From: Cryptomeria japonica
Lineage: Eukaryota > Streptophyta > Pinopsida > Cupressales > Cupressaceae
Direction: 5' to 3'
Assembly (NCBI RefSeq): GCF_030272615.1
Contig: NC_081406.1
Coordinates: forward strand, 116,467,783 to 116,531,782
Length of the DNA stretch: 64,000 bases
The translations under genes were made by a program, and so were the position numbers. Below, piece after piece: positions 45,962 through 57,414 of this stretch. How positions within the stretch are numbered: the stretch's first letter is position 1; the number at the start of each line of letters is the position of its first letter. The notes under the pieces are model-generated. The model did not search any database and had not been told where the DNA came from. It saw only the letters and a list, made by a program, of their open reading frames with translations.

Positions 45962-46115
45962 CCCTCATTTCTTTTCATTTTGTAATAGAGAAATTAGAAA
46001 CTAGAAGATTATGTATTAGAGAGAGATTAGAGATTAGAAGCAAGTTATTTTGTAGCAAGATTGAGCTTTGAAGAAGGAATTTCAAACAATTGTTGTTCAT
46101 GATGGCTTTGAGATC

Positions 46116-46121
46116 AATAAA
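46116..46121 (+). terminator. Poly(A) signal of the LTR
   Basis: AATAAA in GATCAATAAAATATTG, downstream of the TATA box by the distance usual for R. In the 3' LTR the matching copy would end the genomic RNA. Confidence 0.5.
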
Positions 46122-46804
46122 ATATTGAAGTTATGGTGTTTTGTTGCAATTCTTGTGGTTATTTTCATGGTTGTTCACTTTCTTGAATCATTCTCAATCA
46201 AAGTAGTATTTTAGTTTTGAAAGACAAAGTGTTGGACTTGATCGTCGGTGAGATTCACTTTCCAAACCACTAGCTTCTTGCTGATTGTAGGAACGCCTTG
46301 CGTGGTCAACTGGAGAAACTTGAATCGTTTAAACCTTCAATCGTTGTTGTATCTTGGATATGTGCCTTCGTGGTAGTGTCCTTGATCCTTGATGCATTGA
46401 AAAATCATTTGTTACCTTAGAATATCGCATCAATTTCAATTGAGTTGTTATTTCATGGCAATATTGAAGTTGGTAGAATCTTGCCAAGTCTCGTCCACAT
46501 TGAGTCATTCTTAGGGTTAGATTAGACTAGATCTCTTGCAAGCCCTACTCTTTTGACCTTTTTGAGAACTTGTTAGTTTAGGAAATTCTTCGGAAACGTA
46601 AGTCCCCTTGATGACACAGCAATCACAACGACCACTGGTGCTTATCCACACGTAGAGACCCTACTAAAAAGAACATTGGAGTCACCCTAACTGATCCTTC
46701 TTGCGATATCTTCAGCAGTTAGAGACTTTATTCAAGAGAGGATAAGATGCCTTTGGGTATTTTATTCTGTGTATGATTGTGTACGAAATACACGTCAACA
46801 GAAT

Positions 46805-46821
46805 TGGCGCTAGAAGGAGGG
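46805..46821 (+). other. Primer-binding site of giant element
   Basis: TGGCGCTAGAAGGAGGG starts four bases after the LTR end CAACA. It is not the tRNA-Met type used by the copia elements of this window. I cannot name the matching tRNA from sequence alone. Confidence 0.65.
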
Positions 46822-46885
46822 CCTTAGTATCCGAAATCCGAAGATTTTGAAGAAGAATACATTTCAAACGTGATCATGAATCACG

Positions 46886-47277
46886 ATGGTGTTGCCACAT
46901 GAGGGATTGAATCAAGTAGTACAACCTAATTTGCAGATAGGCAACATTCAAGAAGATATTGTTTCAGGATTGAATCATCTAGCGTGGGACGTAAGGAGAA
47001 GTGAAGCTGAGTATAACAGAGTAAGAATCATCTTGGAACAGGAGGAAGATTGGGCCGAAGAACATCAAAGAGTCGCAGCTAGAGAGCTTCGCAATCAAAG
47101 GAACCTACAATAATCTCCGCAAAAATTCACGCTGGAGCGCATTGGTTCTTTCTCGCCCGAGAAACATCAAAAGGTATTGAGGTCAACTCCAGGCATCAAG
47201 AATCTAAGTGAGCTTCAGTTTACTTCAAAGCGAAGCGAGTCAAAAGAGAAGATACTCCCAAGGAATTCGAGCTAAGA
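46886..47277 (+). pseudogene. Giant element gag, N-terminal part
   Basis: A frame opens at ATG 46,886 (MVLPHEGLNQ), reads a helical stretch (LAWDVRRSEAEYNRVRIILEQEEDW), meets TAA at 47,111 and continues open as SPQKFTLERIGSFSPEKHQK. Near 47,260-47,275 it must shift frame to join the main gag frame. This looks like the true gag start, with one stop and one frameshift. Confidence 0.6.
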
Positions 47278-49359
47278 TTGGAGGAATCTCCCGAGTCGTC
47301 ACAAGTTCTTCAGGAACAAGTACAAGCGGCTATTCAATCAAGTATCCAGGCAATTTCTCAAACGAAAGGTCAGGCTAGTTCATCAAGCCCCTCGTCAAAC
47401 TCTCAAGCCTCGAAGAGTACGATGGCTCACCAAGCTCCGCCTCCTCCTCCTCCTCCTCATGTACTTAATGGTGCTACTTGGTTAATCAACAACCCATCAC
47501 CATTGGAATTTGCAATCTATCATGATATGCCAAAAAATCCAGAGCATTTCTGTTCCAAGTTCAATGTCAGTGATTTCAATCGCACAGCAGAGGATCATAT
47601 CAAGATGTTCGAAGACCTTCTTCGTAACAGACGAATCGAATATGGAGATGTAGCATGTAGGCTCTTCCCCTACTCGTTGGGAGAAGAGGCATATTTCTGG
47701 TTTGTCCACTTGCCTACAGGGTCAATCAGGACTTGGGACGCGATGAAAGATGCATTCATTGCAAAGTTTGGTATACCAACCACACCAACTGAGTTGTATA
47801 GACAATTTGTTGAAGTCCGAAGGAGAGAACATGAGCCGATCACTTCTTTCAACAACAGGTTTCACCACGCATACACGATATTACGACATCCTTATCTCAT
47901 CGCGGACCCAAGAGAAATCTACTATGGAGCTTTGGACCATCTCACTGCTATGTTTGTAAGGACACATCCTACTCCAAATGATCTAAACGTAGCATATGCA
48001 AAGGCTATTGAAGTTAGTAAGCACATGGGACAAAATATCACTGGGCCACTACTACACATGGGACCTGTCGCAGCACCAAATCAAATGCAGACAGTTGGAA
48101 TGGCGTTGGCTAACCAGACTCCAGTCATGAATCCGATTCCGCAAGCAACATATCCGAGCGTACAGCTGACAAATCAGTTGGTCCTTCACCCTGGAGTTCC
48201 AATTTCACAAGCTCCACCAGCACAACCTGTGTACCTGCAAAACGCAACAAACTCATCAAGAACACAGGAAGAAAAGGATGAAATGAAAGAGTTGATTGAA
48301 CAAGTCAAGAAATTGTCGACCGAAGTAACTCACCTAAGGAACCAGAATAATCAACTCCAAAGCATGCAAAGGGTCAACCATGGCCAACATACAAACAATC
48401 AAAATTTCCAAGGAAACAACAATCAAGGTTTCAGAGGTAATTATCAAGGAAACAATAACCAAGGCTTCCAGAGGAGACCATGGAATACAGCTCCCAATAA
48501 TGGAAATGTGGTGACGCCACTAGATAACCCACCAAATTCTCAGAATCAAGAAAGTCCTTCTACCAGCAAAGTGTTTCTAGCAGAGGCGGCCTTGTCCAGT
48601 TGGTGCAGACTTCATAATACGAATCAACATTCTGAGTTACAGTGTCCTGAATTCAAGATCACGGCCGACATATTCCAACAAGAGATGCGTAGCACTGATC
48701 CACCTGAAAATCCGCCCACGACAGGATACGAAATGGTCCCAACCACGCGGTACGATCAAGCCATGATTGTTGAAAGTTGCAAGTATTCACAAGAAGAAGA
48801 TAATCAAGCACAAAATGGGAGATTTCCACCAGAATCTGCTAATGGACCGATGGTACCACCAGGTTCCCAGTTCCCACCTGCATCTGCAAACGGACCCATT
48901 GAAGACTCAGAATATTATTTTCCACCTTTGAACAACAATGTCCTAGTTGAAGGGATAAAGGAGGTATTCCACCAATCTTCAGGAGGTGTGAACCAAAGGG
49001 TTTATCATAGAAATCAGAGAAATCAAGAACCTCTAACTACATCCATCCCTCCGAACAATTTCTCTACTCCGCCGGATCCACAAGCAAGTAACAATCCAGA
49101 ATATCCCCAACATACGCAAGAATACAGACAAAGGAATATTGCACCCCCTGTGGGCAATGAAATGAAAGGACTAGCCACGTTGGTGTTAGAAGAACTTAAG
49201 AAAGTTAAGGTTAGTCTACCACTCTACGAGTTACTCAAAGTTTCAGAAATCAAAAATGCAGTGATCAATAGCTTGAGTGAGTACAGTGAGGTCAAATGTT
49301 CAGGACTCGGCCAACAAAGCTCAAGCTACCATCAATGTGACCCAAGAGGAAGCCGATGA
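47278..49359 (+). CDS. Giant element Gag (capsid and nucleocapsid)
   Basis: Open frame of about 690 codons; its first in-frame ATG is near 47,422, so it probably continues the N-terminal piece at 46,886. Pro-rich APPPPPPPH leads into the Retrotrans_gag fold (HIKMFEDLLRNRRIEY, CRLFPYSLGEEAYFWF, TWDAMKDAFIAKFG, YRQFVEVRRREHE). A coiled coil follows (EEKDEMKELIEQVKKLSTEV), then an Asn/Gln/Gly-rich RNA-binding-like segment and a CHHC finger WCRLHNTNQHSELQC (C-X2-H-X4-H-X4-C). The frame ends inside the start of pol, which lies in the +1 frame. It would assemble the virus-like particle and package RNA. Confidence 0.85.
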   Translation: MEESPESSQVLQEQVQAAIQSSIQAISQTKGQASSSSPSSNSQASKSTMAHQAPPPPPPPHVLNGATWLINNPSPLEFAIYHDMPKNPEHFCSKFNVSDFNRTAEDHIKMFEDLLRNRRIEYGDVACRLFPYSLGEEAYFWFVHLPTGSIRTWDAMKDAFIAKFGIPTTPTELYRQFVEVRRREHEPITSFNNRFHHAYTILRHPYLIADPREIYYGALDHLTAMFVRTHPTPNDLNVAYAKAIEVSKHMGQNITGPLLHMGPVAAPNQMQTVGMALANQTPVMNPIPQATYPSVQLTNQLVLHPGVPISQAPPAQPVYLQNATNSSRTQEEKDEMKELIEQVKKLSTEVTHLRNQNNQLQSMQRVNHGQHTNNQNFQGNNNQGFRGNYQGNNNQGFQRRPWNTAPNNGNVVTPLDNPPNSQNQESPSTSKVFLAEAALSSWCRLHNTNQHSELQCPEFKITADIFQQEMRSTDPPENPPTTGYEMVPTTRYDQAMIVESCKYSQEEDNQAQNGRFPPESANGPMVPPGSQFPPASANGPIEDSEYYFPPLNNNVLVEGIKEVFHQSSGGVNQRVYHRNQRNQEPLTTSIPPNNFSTPPDPQASNNPEYPQHTQEYRQRNIAPPVGNEMKGLATLVLEELKKVKVSLPLYELLKVSEIKNAVINSLSEYSEVKCSGLGQQSSSYHQCDPRGSR

Positions 49360-52300
49360 CAAAGGGCAATCTGAACAAAACGAATGCATGGTCCAGACCA
49401 TAACCTTCCCAGCCAAAAAAGAAGACATGTTGGAGGGAAAGGTGTTACTCAAAAGAGGCGAAACTAAGAAAACTCAACCTACTATCAAAGAAGGCATCGC
49501 TACTAGCCAGATTCTTCCAGAAAAGGAAGATGCTATCAAAAAGGATACAGTTAAGAAAGGGAAATCTTCAAACAAGACAGAGCACTCAAAAGAAGAGAGT
49601 CTAGTAAAGGACGACCATCCAAAGGTTAATGAAGTGAAACATCAAGAACCCAGTAGGGATTCCTCAGGCCTTTCTCAAGGAAAAGATGAACCAGCCCCGT
49701 TCCTGCTGTCAGTTAGAATTTTTGGGAAATTATTACACAATTGCCTTTATGATTCAGGAGCTTCCAATAATGTGATGCCCCTGGCTGTCTGTCAAAGACT
49801 AGGAATAACTCCCGCTCCTACCAAAAGAAAGGTCACCCAGCTAGACAAGACAAAAGTTCCAGTCATGGGCGAGTTGAACAATATCCATATGCAGTTGGCT
49901 GCGGACCCGAGAGTTCAAAATTTCATAGACATATCAGTGGTGGATATCCCTGATTCATATGGGATGCTCCTGAGTAGAGATTGGTCACGAAAATTGAATG
50001 GGTATGTGTCGACTGATTTCGCGCATATGTGGCTACCATGGAGAGGAGTCCCAAATCAAATCAAGATCGATAGTACTCCAAGATTGAGACTTATGATAAC
50101 TGAGTATGGGGAGGACAATGAAGTCCTGTTCTTAGAATCAGATCTAGGGACATACAAACCTAAAGTGGAGGAAATACTGATGATACAAAACATACAAGAT
50201 AAAGATGGTCAGCAAGAAGTGATAGAATCTACAGAAATTGTTGTCGAAAGTGATCAAGGATCCGACCAAGAAGATGATGGTATGTTCGAAAATTTCAAGA
50301 AGTTCGTACATAGAAACATACAGCAAAGTGTGCAACTTGGTAATTTGGCATCCGTCCGAGATTTGCTTCTCCCAAATTGGTGTAGGATACACAATGCCAT
50401 CCATTCAGAACTATCCTGTGCTTTATGTCAGACCGCATTAGAACAAGTATACAAAAGAGCCCCGCAGACATTGATTATAGAAGAGATTCAAGACTCAGAA
50501 GATGAAAGCTCTGCGGAAGATGAAACTCTGTCCGACACATCAACCGAAAGTCAGGAGGACCTGGAGACGGAAGATCAAGGAAATGCAATATGGACATTGA
50601 GGTTCGATGGATCTAAGTCTAAACAACGATCCGGAGCCGGCTACGAATTAATTAGTCCGACAGGAGAGACCTACCTTGCCGCTCACCGACTACAATTTCC
50701 TTGCACCAACAATGTAGCTGAATATGAGTCCTTGATTCATGGGTTATTGTTAGCCATCAAAAAGAAGGCAAAAATATTGCAAGTGTATGGAGACTCAGAA
50801 ATAGCTATAAGGCAAATCAGGAAGCAGTATGTTTGCCATGATAAAAGATTAACTAAATACAGAAATCGAGTCTGGGATCTCATTGAGAGTTTTGAAGCTT
50901 TCAACATCAATTCTATATACAGACATCAGAATCAAGTGGCTAATTCCCTTGCGCAAGCCGCCAGCTCTTTGATACCATTAGCAATGGAAGGATTGAAGAA
51001 GTTCACAGTTGAGTTAATATCAGTCCCTTCAGTCCCAGATAACATCACCAATTTTCAAGTTTTCGAAGACGACAAGCACATCCTGGATTTCTTAACCAAC
51101 ACAGATGTCTTCCTAGCTCAAATCATTGATGAGGAAGAAGTGGGAGAAGCAGAATTTGATGCCGAAGGAGTCTTGAATTTAAAGACAAACACTATTCCAA
51201 AGGGAATGGTAGAATTAGAAAAAAATTTTGATCCTGACAAATTGAAAGAAAGGAAGAACCACAGCATGGAAGGAAACATGTGTGACACAATCAATTTAGG
51301 TGACGATGTACAAGCCAAGAATGTGTTTATTGGAAAATCTTGCACCGCAGCTGAAAGAAATGGAATCCTGAAAAACATGAAAGATTTCCCAGATGTCATT
51401 GCATGGAGTTATGAAGATCTCAAGACATATGACACTGCAATTATTACTCACACAATCCCTTTGAAGCCAGGAAGTAAGCCATTTAGGCAGAGACAAAGAC
51501 CGGTTAATCCTTTATTGGAACCCCTGATATACCAAGAAGTTAAGAAGCTGCTCTCAGCCAAGATCATCTTCCCAGTAAGACATTCGACGTGGGTCGCCAA
51601 CCTGGTACCTGTCAAAAAGAAAAGTGGAGAGATTAGATTGTGTGTTGATTTCAGAAATCTCAACCGGGCTTCAGAAAAGGACAATTATCCGCTACCATCA
51701 CTAGATGAAGTGTTGCAGATTGTCAACGGGTCGCAGATGATGTCTTTTCTAGATGGATATTCAGGATATAACCAAGTTCTGGTCGAGCCCGAAGATCGAT
51801 TAAAAACTGCGTTTACCACCAAGTGGGGAACATTTGCATACAAGAGAATGCCTTTTGGACTTATAAATGCCGGGGCCACATTCCATAGAGCCATGGATAT
51901 CGCTTTCAGGGACTTAATTGGAAAATGCATTATTATATATATGGATGACATCACAGTTTTCTCCAGGGAAAGAGAAGATCATGTGGATGACTTAAGAAGA
52001 GTCTTCCAAAGGTGCAGAAGATATGGTGTCTCTCTCAATCCGAAGAAGTGTATATTTGGGGTAACAGAAGGAAAACTTTTAGGACATGTCATTTCAGAAA
52101 GAGGAATCTCTATCGATCCTGAAAGAGTAAAAGCTATATCCACTATCAATTTGCCGGCTAGTAAAAAAGAACTCAAATCATTTTTCGGCAAAATCAACTT
52201 TGTCAGAAAATTCATTACCGGATTTGCTGAGATAGTCAGACCTTTGAATGAAATGCTGAAGAAGGACGCAAAGATTGAATGGTCACCACAGGCCAAAAGG

Positions 52301-53061
52301 GCATTCGAGGAGATAAAAAAGGCAATCGCAGAAGCGCCAGTGTTAATCAGTCCTGATTACCTCAAGCCCTTCTATCTATATTCCTTCGCTTCTGACTACA
52401 CTTGTGCCGCTATCCTTACCCAGAGAAGTGAAGAAAGGGATGAAAATCCCATTGCATTTATGAGTACCCCGCTGAAAGATGCAGAACTCAGATATCCCAA
52501 CATTGAGAAACAAGCATACGCCCTAGTAAAGGCCGTTAAGAAATTCAGACATTACCTCTTGAGAGCCAAAATTTATGCAATAGTACCAGATGCAGCAGTC
52601 AAGACTCTCCTCATGCAAAATGAACTAGGAGAAAGAAGAGGCAAGTGGGTCGCCATTATCCAAGAATTTGATATCGAAATCCAGCCCATGAAACTCGTTC
52701 GAGGACAAGCTTTGGCGCAGACATTGGCAATTGATGGACCAGGATTAATCCAACAAATTTATGAATTAGAGGATGTTACCCCGGATGAATGGTACAAAGA
52801 TATTGTGACATATCTGCTTAATCACAAATGTCCTGCTCGCATGACACCCACGCAGAAGAGAGCACTAAGAATAAAGTGTCAACATTACATGCTTCAAGGA
52901 TCTGTTCTATATCGCAGAAATCATGAAGGAATATATCTGAGGTGTGTTGGCAAAGATGAGGCCAAACAGATAATTGAACATTTCCATTCCAAATTTGGGA
53001 CCGGACATGGAGCCAACCTCGCTACAGCTCACCAGATCTTAAGGGCAGGATATTACTGGCT
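49277..53061 (+). pseudogene. Giant element Pol: protease, RNase H-like domain, RT, RNase H
   Basis: A long open frame starting right after a TGA. Order by residue: Lys/Glu-rich linker; protease DSGAS (about 159); a second CHHC-like finger WCRIHNAIHSELSC (about 368); an RNase H-like domain with RFDGS (444), NVAEYES and YGDSEIA; RT with LPSLDEVL, FLDGYSGYNQ, RMPFGLINAGATF and YMDD (890); and the usual Ty3 RNase H from FASDYT (1,040). The last acidic residue of both RNase H domains is altered (ANSLAQ where ADxLA is usual; LAQTLA where ADALS is usual). After 53,061 a lost base shifts the frame in the integrase zinc finger. Confidence 0.88.
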
Positions 53062-53062
53062 A

Positions 53063-54042
53063 CGCTTTTCAAAGACACATTTAATCATATCAGGACTTGC
53101 CATACATGCCAAGTCACAGCCTTCAGAGAAAGAAATCCAGCTATGCCACTGAATCCAGTGATTGAAGCAAGACCATTCGCCAAATGGGGAATGGATTTTA
53201 TTGGTGTTATCAACCCCGCATCCTCGGCACAACACAAGTATATCATCACAGCTACTGATTATTGTACCAGATGGTCAGAGGCACAGGCACTCAAAGTTTG
53301 CACCTCGGAAGCTGTAATCAAATTCCTGGAAGAAAATATTATCACAAGGTTTGGATGTCTATATGCGTTGGTTTGTGACAATGGCTCAGTATTCACATCA
53401 TTGAGATTCTCGAATTGGGCTTTTGAATATGGAATAACCCTCAAATTTTCATCAAATTATTATCCTTAGGGTAATGGGTTAGCTGAGTCAACTAACAAGA
53501 ACTTACTCAGCGTTATCAAGAAGTTGCTAGAAAGAAGTCCAAGAGAATGGCATACCCAATTGAGATTTGCTTTATGGGCAGACTGAATCAGGACCAAGAA
53601 CGCATTAGGGATTTCACCTTATTTTCTGGTTTATGGTCAAGACCCAGTCTTCCCCATGCAACTCAGGATCCCGACATTAAGATTTATTCAGGAGTACATG
53701 GAAGACACTGACACTGTTCAAGCCCGATTAACACAGTTAATGAATCTGGAAGAAAAGAGAGATCAAGCATTGGAAAATTTTGCAAAACACCAAGGAGTGG
53801 TGAAAAGATGGTTTGATCGACAAGCTAGAGTCAAGGCGTTCCGGATCTCAGATCTCGTCTTGTACTGGGACAAAGCACACGAGAAAAGGGGAGAACATGA
53901 CAAGTTTGATAGGCTTTGGAAAGGCCCTTATCAAATTTCAGAGATTTTGGGAAAAAATGCATTTAGGTTGAAGACTCTAACTGGAGAAGACATCCCATTG
54001 CCTGTCAATGGGAGGTATCTCAAACATTATTTCCAGTCTTGA
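53063..54042 (+). pseudogene. Giant element integrase
   Basis: After the one-base loss at about 53,062 the frame reads the end of the HHCC finger (HIRTCHTCQV) and the integrase core: first Asp in WGMDFIGV, second in VCDNGS, Glu in GLAESTNKNLL. The C-terminal part has WFDRQARVKAF, LVLYWDKA and FDRLWKGPYQI, and ends NGRYLKHYF without a chromodomain. Stops are TAG at 53,467 (where CAG is expected) and TGA at 53,584 (where CGA is expected). Confidence 0.87.
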
Positions 54043-55015
54043 AATGCCCAAGGCCTTCCCTTGTACATAGTTAGTTTAGTTTGCTTTCGTTTTTCGTTTG
54101 TTTGCTTTTCTTTCCTGTTTGTTTGCCTTTCGCTTTGTTTCGTTCTTAGTTTAGGTGTTTTGTCTTAGGTTAGTTGTTTTGCCCTGAGGGGTATCCATTT
54201 GAAATTGGGTGATTTTGTTATGTAACACTTTGACTTCCCGCTAGGTTGTTGGTTGCATTTGGACAATCATGAGGTCTTTTGGAATTACAAAGGGAGTTTC
54301 TTTTAATAAAGCTTTGAGTCAGGACGTATTTGCAATGAAGCAAGATTAGCTTATTGAACTCACGTATTTTTGTCCCCCAGTTATTATATCTTTTTCACAC
54401 TTATAATCTCCGAGTCGTTATGGTTTCCAGGCGAAGCTGTGATCGGTGAAAAATCTAAAGTCTGACTTCAGCGCCACCGCAATCCTCAAACCCTAGTGAG
54501 CTTCACTGCTCACGAGCCAAAAGAATTGACGGAACTAAAAAGCAATATCAAAAGGAAAGATGAGAAAAAATGAAAAAATGAGAAAATCAAAAGAAAAGAA
54601 AATGAGTTGATAAAGAAATATCAAATTGGCTAAAGGGAATATACGAGTAACTCCATCGGGGCTATAGACGCCTGGCTGGCAATGGAGCAATGTTCGTGAG
54701 CTTGCGGCGATAACCTCATCGAGACTATGGACGTCTGACCGGCAGCGAGGCTCTATCAGGGATGCTTTTGAAGTTCAGATAAACTACGTAGCTTATCACA
54801 AGGGAACCTGAAGATCATGATTGTCTTGTTGAGGGGAAATAACGCATTTGCACACACATAGGTAACTGTGGACTTGGTACTTTCTCTCAATATGATGGTC
54901 TCTTCTTGTAAGTGTTTCTTAACTCCTGGTTTTCTTGAGGGAGGTTTTCTGAGTTTTTCTTCTAGAAAGATTGATTCCCAAATGTTTTCCAATATTTCTC
55001 AGTGGTGTCGCCAGA
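54043..55015 (+). other. Internal 3' untranslated region of giant element
   Basis: Non-coding: a T-rich tract after the pol stop (TTTCGTTTGTTTGC repeats), then a degenerate tandem pair of about 65 bp (54,650-54,755: CATCGGGGCTATAGACGCCTG and CATCGAGACTATGGACGTCTG). The 3' LTR is preceded by GTGGTGTCGCCAGA; no normal polypurine tract adjoins it. The nearest purine run is GAGGGGAAATAA at about 54,833. Confidence 0.6.
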
Positions 55016-55482
55016 TGTTCTGACCATTTCACACATCGCCCCATTAAAATGGCGACCCCTTCTTTTTGCTCGTTTTGCCTGTTCTTCTCTCTGCTTTTTT
55101 AGGGTTTTGGGTTAGTGAGTCAGTCGTCTAGACTAAGGTTAAGCCTTAGGGTTTCCGTTAAGCCTTAGGGTTTCCGTTTTGATGATTTTAAGCTAGAGTC
55201 CAGTCCAATTTTGAATTGTTGAGCATCCACACATAGGTTGCAATTTTGAAATAAGGTGAATTCATCAGAGGTCAAGTGAGTAGGTCTAGGTTCAGTTGGA
55301 ATTTTGAATGCAAATCCAATTTTTGCCTAAGTGTTAATGATGGAATTTTGTCCGATTGATTGATTTTTGACCAAATTTTGGGAATTTTGATAATTGATCC
55401 CGGGCATTGGAAACAGCTTATTTTTGCCTTGTGAAGTGACTGAAGTCTTAAAATCAAGATATTTTGGCCTGTGGAAGCAAGT

Positions 55483-57064
55483 TCGCTCCTGTCCCTCAGC
55501 CAAGGACCAGGGCGAAAATTATATTTTTATGTATCTTGATCATTAATTTGTTTCGTTTGTCTTGTGCAGGGTCGCCTGGAGATGCAGAGGAACGTGAATT
55601 GAAGATTTAGATGATTTTTGAGACTTAAAGATGGCAAATTTTGGAAGTTTTAGGACAAATCGCTCCTGTCCCTCAGCCAGGGACCAGGGCGAAATGCCTT
55701 GCCTAGACCATTTTGACCTCATTTTGATCAAGTTGAAGCGTCAAGGACATAATGAAAGGTGGAATCAACATGATGGAACGCCAAGACTTAGTCGTTTGCG
55801 AAGAAAAGTTGAACATTTGCTCTCAGGGACAAAAATCGCTCCTGTCCCTCACTGAAGGACCGTAGCTTCTTTCTCAAAATTTCACTGTCCTTGCAGGATT
55901 AAGACGATTTTCGAATTGGAAGAGATAAAGGAGGGCATGTTTTGTCTATTGAATATAAATTGAAGAAATTTGCAAACAAGGAAATGTGCCAGGAACAAAA
56001 ATCGCTCTTGTCCCTCACTGAAGGACCGGAGCTTGAAATCCGAAATTGCCTTGTCCTTGAAAGATTTGAACAATTTCACGAATTGAGGAGATCAAAGGAG
56101 GTACATTTTATCAGTTGAATATAACTTGAAAGCGCAATCATAAGGAAAATTGGCCCTAGAAGCAAAATCGCTCCTGTCCCTCTGCCAGGGACCAGGGCGA
56201 AATTCAATGATAGCTCCCGTCCCTCTCCCAGGGACCAGAGCGATTTTCCTTATTAGACAAGTTTTGGGCAAAGATCAAGTGAGTGTTAAGTTTTAGGCAA
56301 GCAAGGGAGGCGTAACGAATTCATTGAAGATAATTTGAAGATTGCAAAACGCCAAATGAAGTCCATATTGTCCTAGGCGCTCCTGTCCCTCTCCAAGGGA
56401 CCAGAGCGATTTCCTCCTAAGGCGAATTTTTCACAAGGTTGGAGCAAGTTTCATGTCAATGATAAGTGAAAGGGAGCATGACGAGTCCGTTGAAGATAAT
56501 TTTAAGTATTGGCAAAGTACGAATGAGCCTATAAATGTAAGTTCGCTCCTGTCCTTCAGGCAAGGACCAGAGCGATTTCAATAAGGACCATCATTTTCTT
56601 CCTAGATCACGTCAAAGCGAAGTTACACAAGATTGAATATGTCCTTGGAAGGATGATGGACAAGGAACCAAACGTCAAAAAGTGACTAAATTGAGCAAAG
56701 AAGCAAAATCGCTCCTGTCCTTCAGTCAAGGACCAGAGCGATATTCATTAAACTAGTCATTTCCTTCAAAAAACTTCGTCAAGGCAAGGCCACAAGGTTG
56801 AAAAACGTCATTTGAAAGGTGATGAACAAGGAGTAAGGTTAAAAGATGACAAATTTGAGCTAGAATTCAAAGTTCGCTCCTGTCCCTCACCAAGGGACCA
56901 GGGCGATAATGATCTTAAGATGCATTCATCTACAAAATTGAATGGATCAAGCTCAAGATTCCCAATGAAGATGCCAGTTTCAAAGTAGAGGGAGTGGTTT
57001 TGAACGTAAAAATCGAGACCAAAAAGCTAAGGCGCTCTTGTCCCTCTCCCAAGGACCAGAGCAA
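55483..57064 (+). repeat. Phased hairpin array, 3' LTR copy
   Basis: The same eleven hairpins start at 55,483, 55,660, 55,836, 56,002, 56,168, 56,211, 56,377, 56,543, 56,709, 56,874 and 57,032. Phasing is kept apart from one base lost before 56,874. Confidence 0.9.
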
Positions 57065-57407
57065 TGTGGTTTGTATACCTTATACCTCCCATGTTTAGGC
57101 GCCAACATCATTTTCAAATTATATTAAATGCTAAATTCGATAAAAACCTTGAAATTTTTTAATTAAAATTGGCATTTAATGGGTGCGCACAAACCATTTA
57201 ATAGTTAATTTTGCCTTTAAAAAATTGAAAATATTAAAATACGAAGGCATTAAATTAATTAATTATTATTTTAATTAAATAAATTGGGGCGCTTGGGTAT
57301 TTATTTTCCATATTTTAACAAAGTCGGCCTTGATTTTTATTTAAATTTTGTTTTTAATTATCTTATTTCCAAAGGCCGGCCTAGAGGTGATTAAGGGGGT
57401 TAGCGCA

Positions 57408-57414
57408 TATAAAG
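57408..57414 (+). promoter_or_regulatory. TATA box upstream of the LTR-encoded gene, 3' LTR copy
   Basis: TATAAAG, kept from the 5' LTR although flanking bases differ. Confidence 0.45.

Larger units (their letters stand above)
39654..46800 (+). mobile_element. 5' LTR of giant Ty3 element
   Basis: TGTTGTGACC to CACGTCAACA. The order inside is hairpin array (40,102-41,684), AT-rich stretch, TATAAAG (42,028), possible leader intron, ORF (42,535-45,759), TATTTATA (45,954), AATAAA (46,116), then a U5-like 0.66 kb. By this reading U3 is about 6.3 kb. Confidence 0.93.

Noticed and set aside
50144-50404. Minus-strand ORFs inside gag, pol and the LTR gene
   Set aside because: Shadows of the plus-strand coding sequence.
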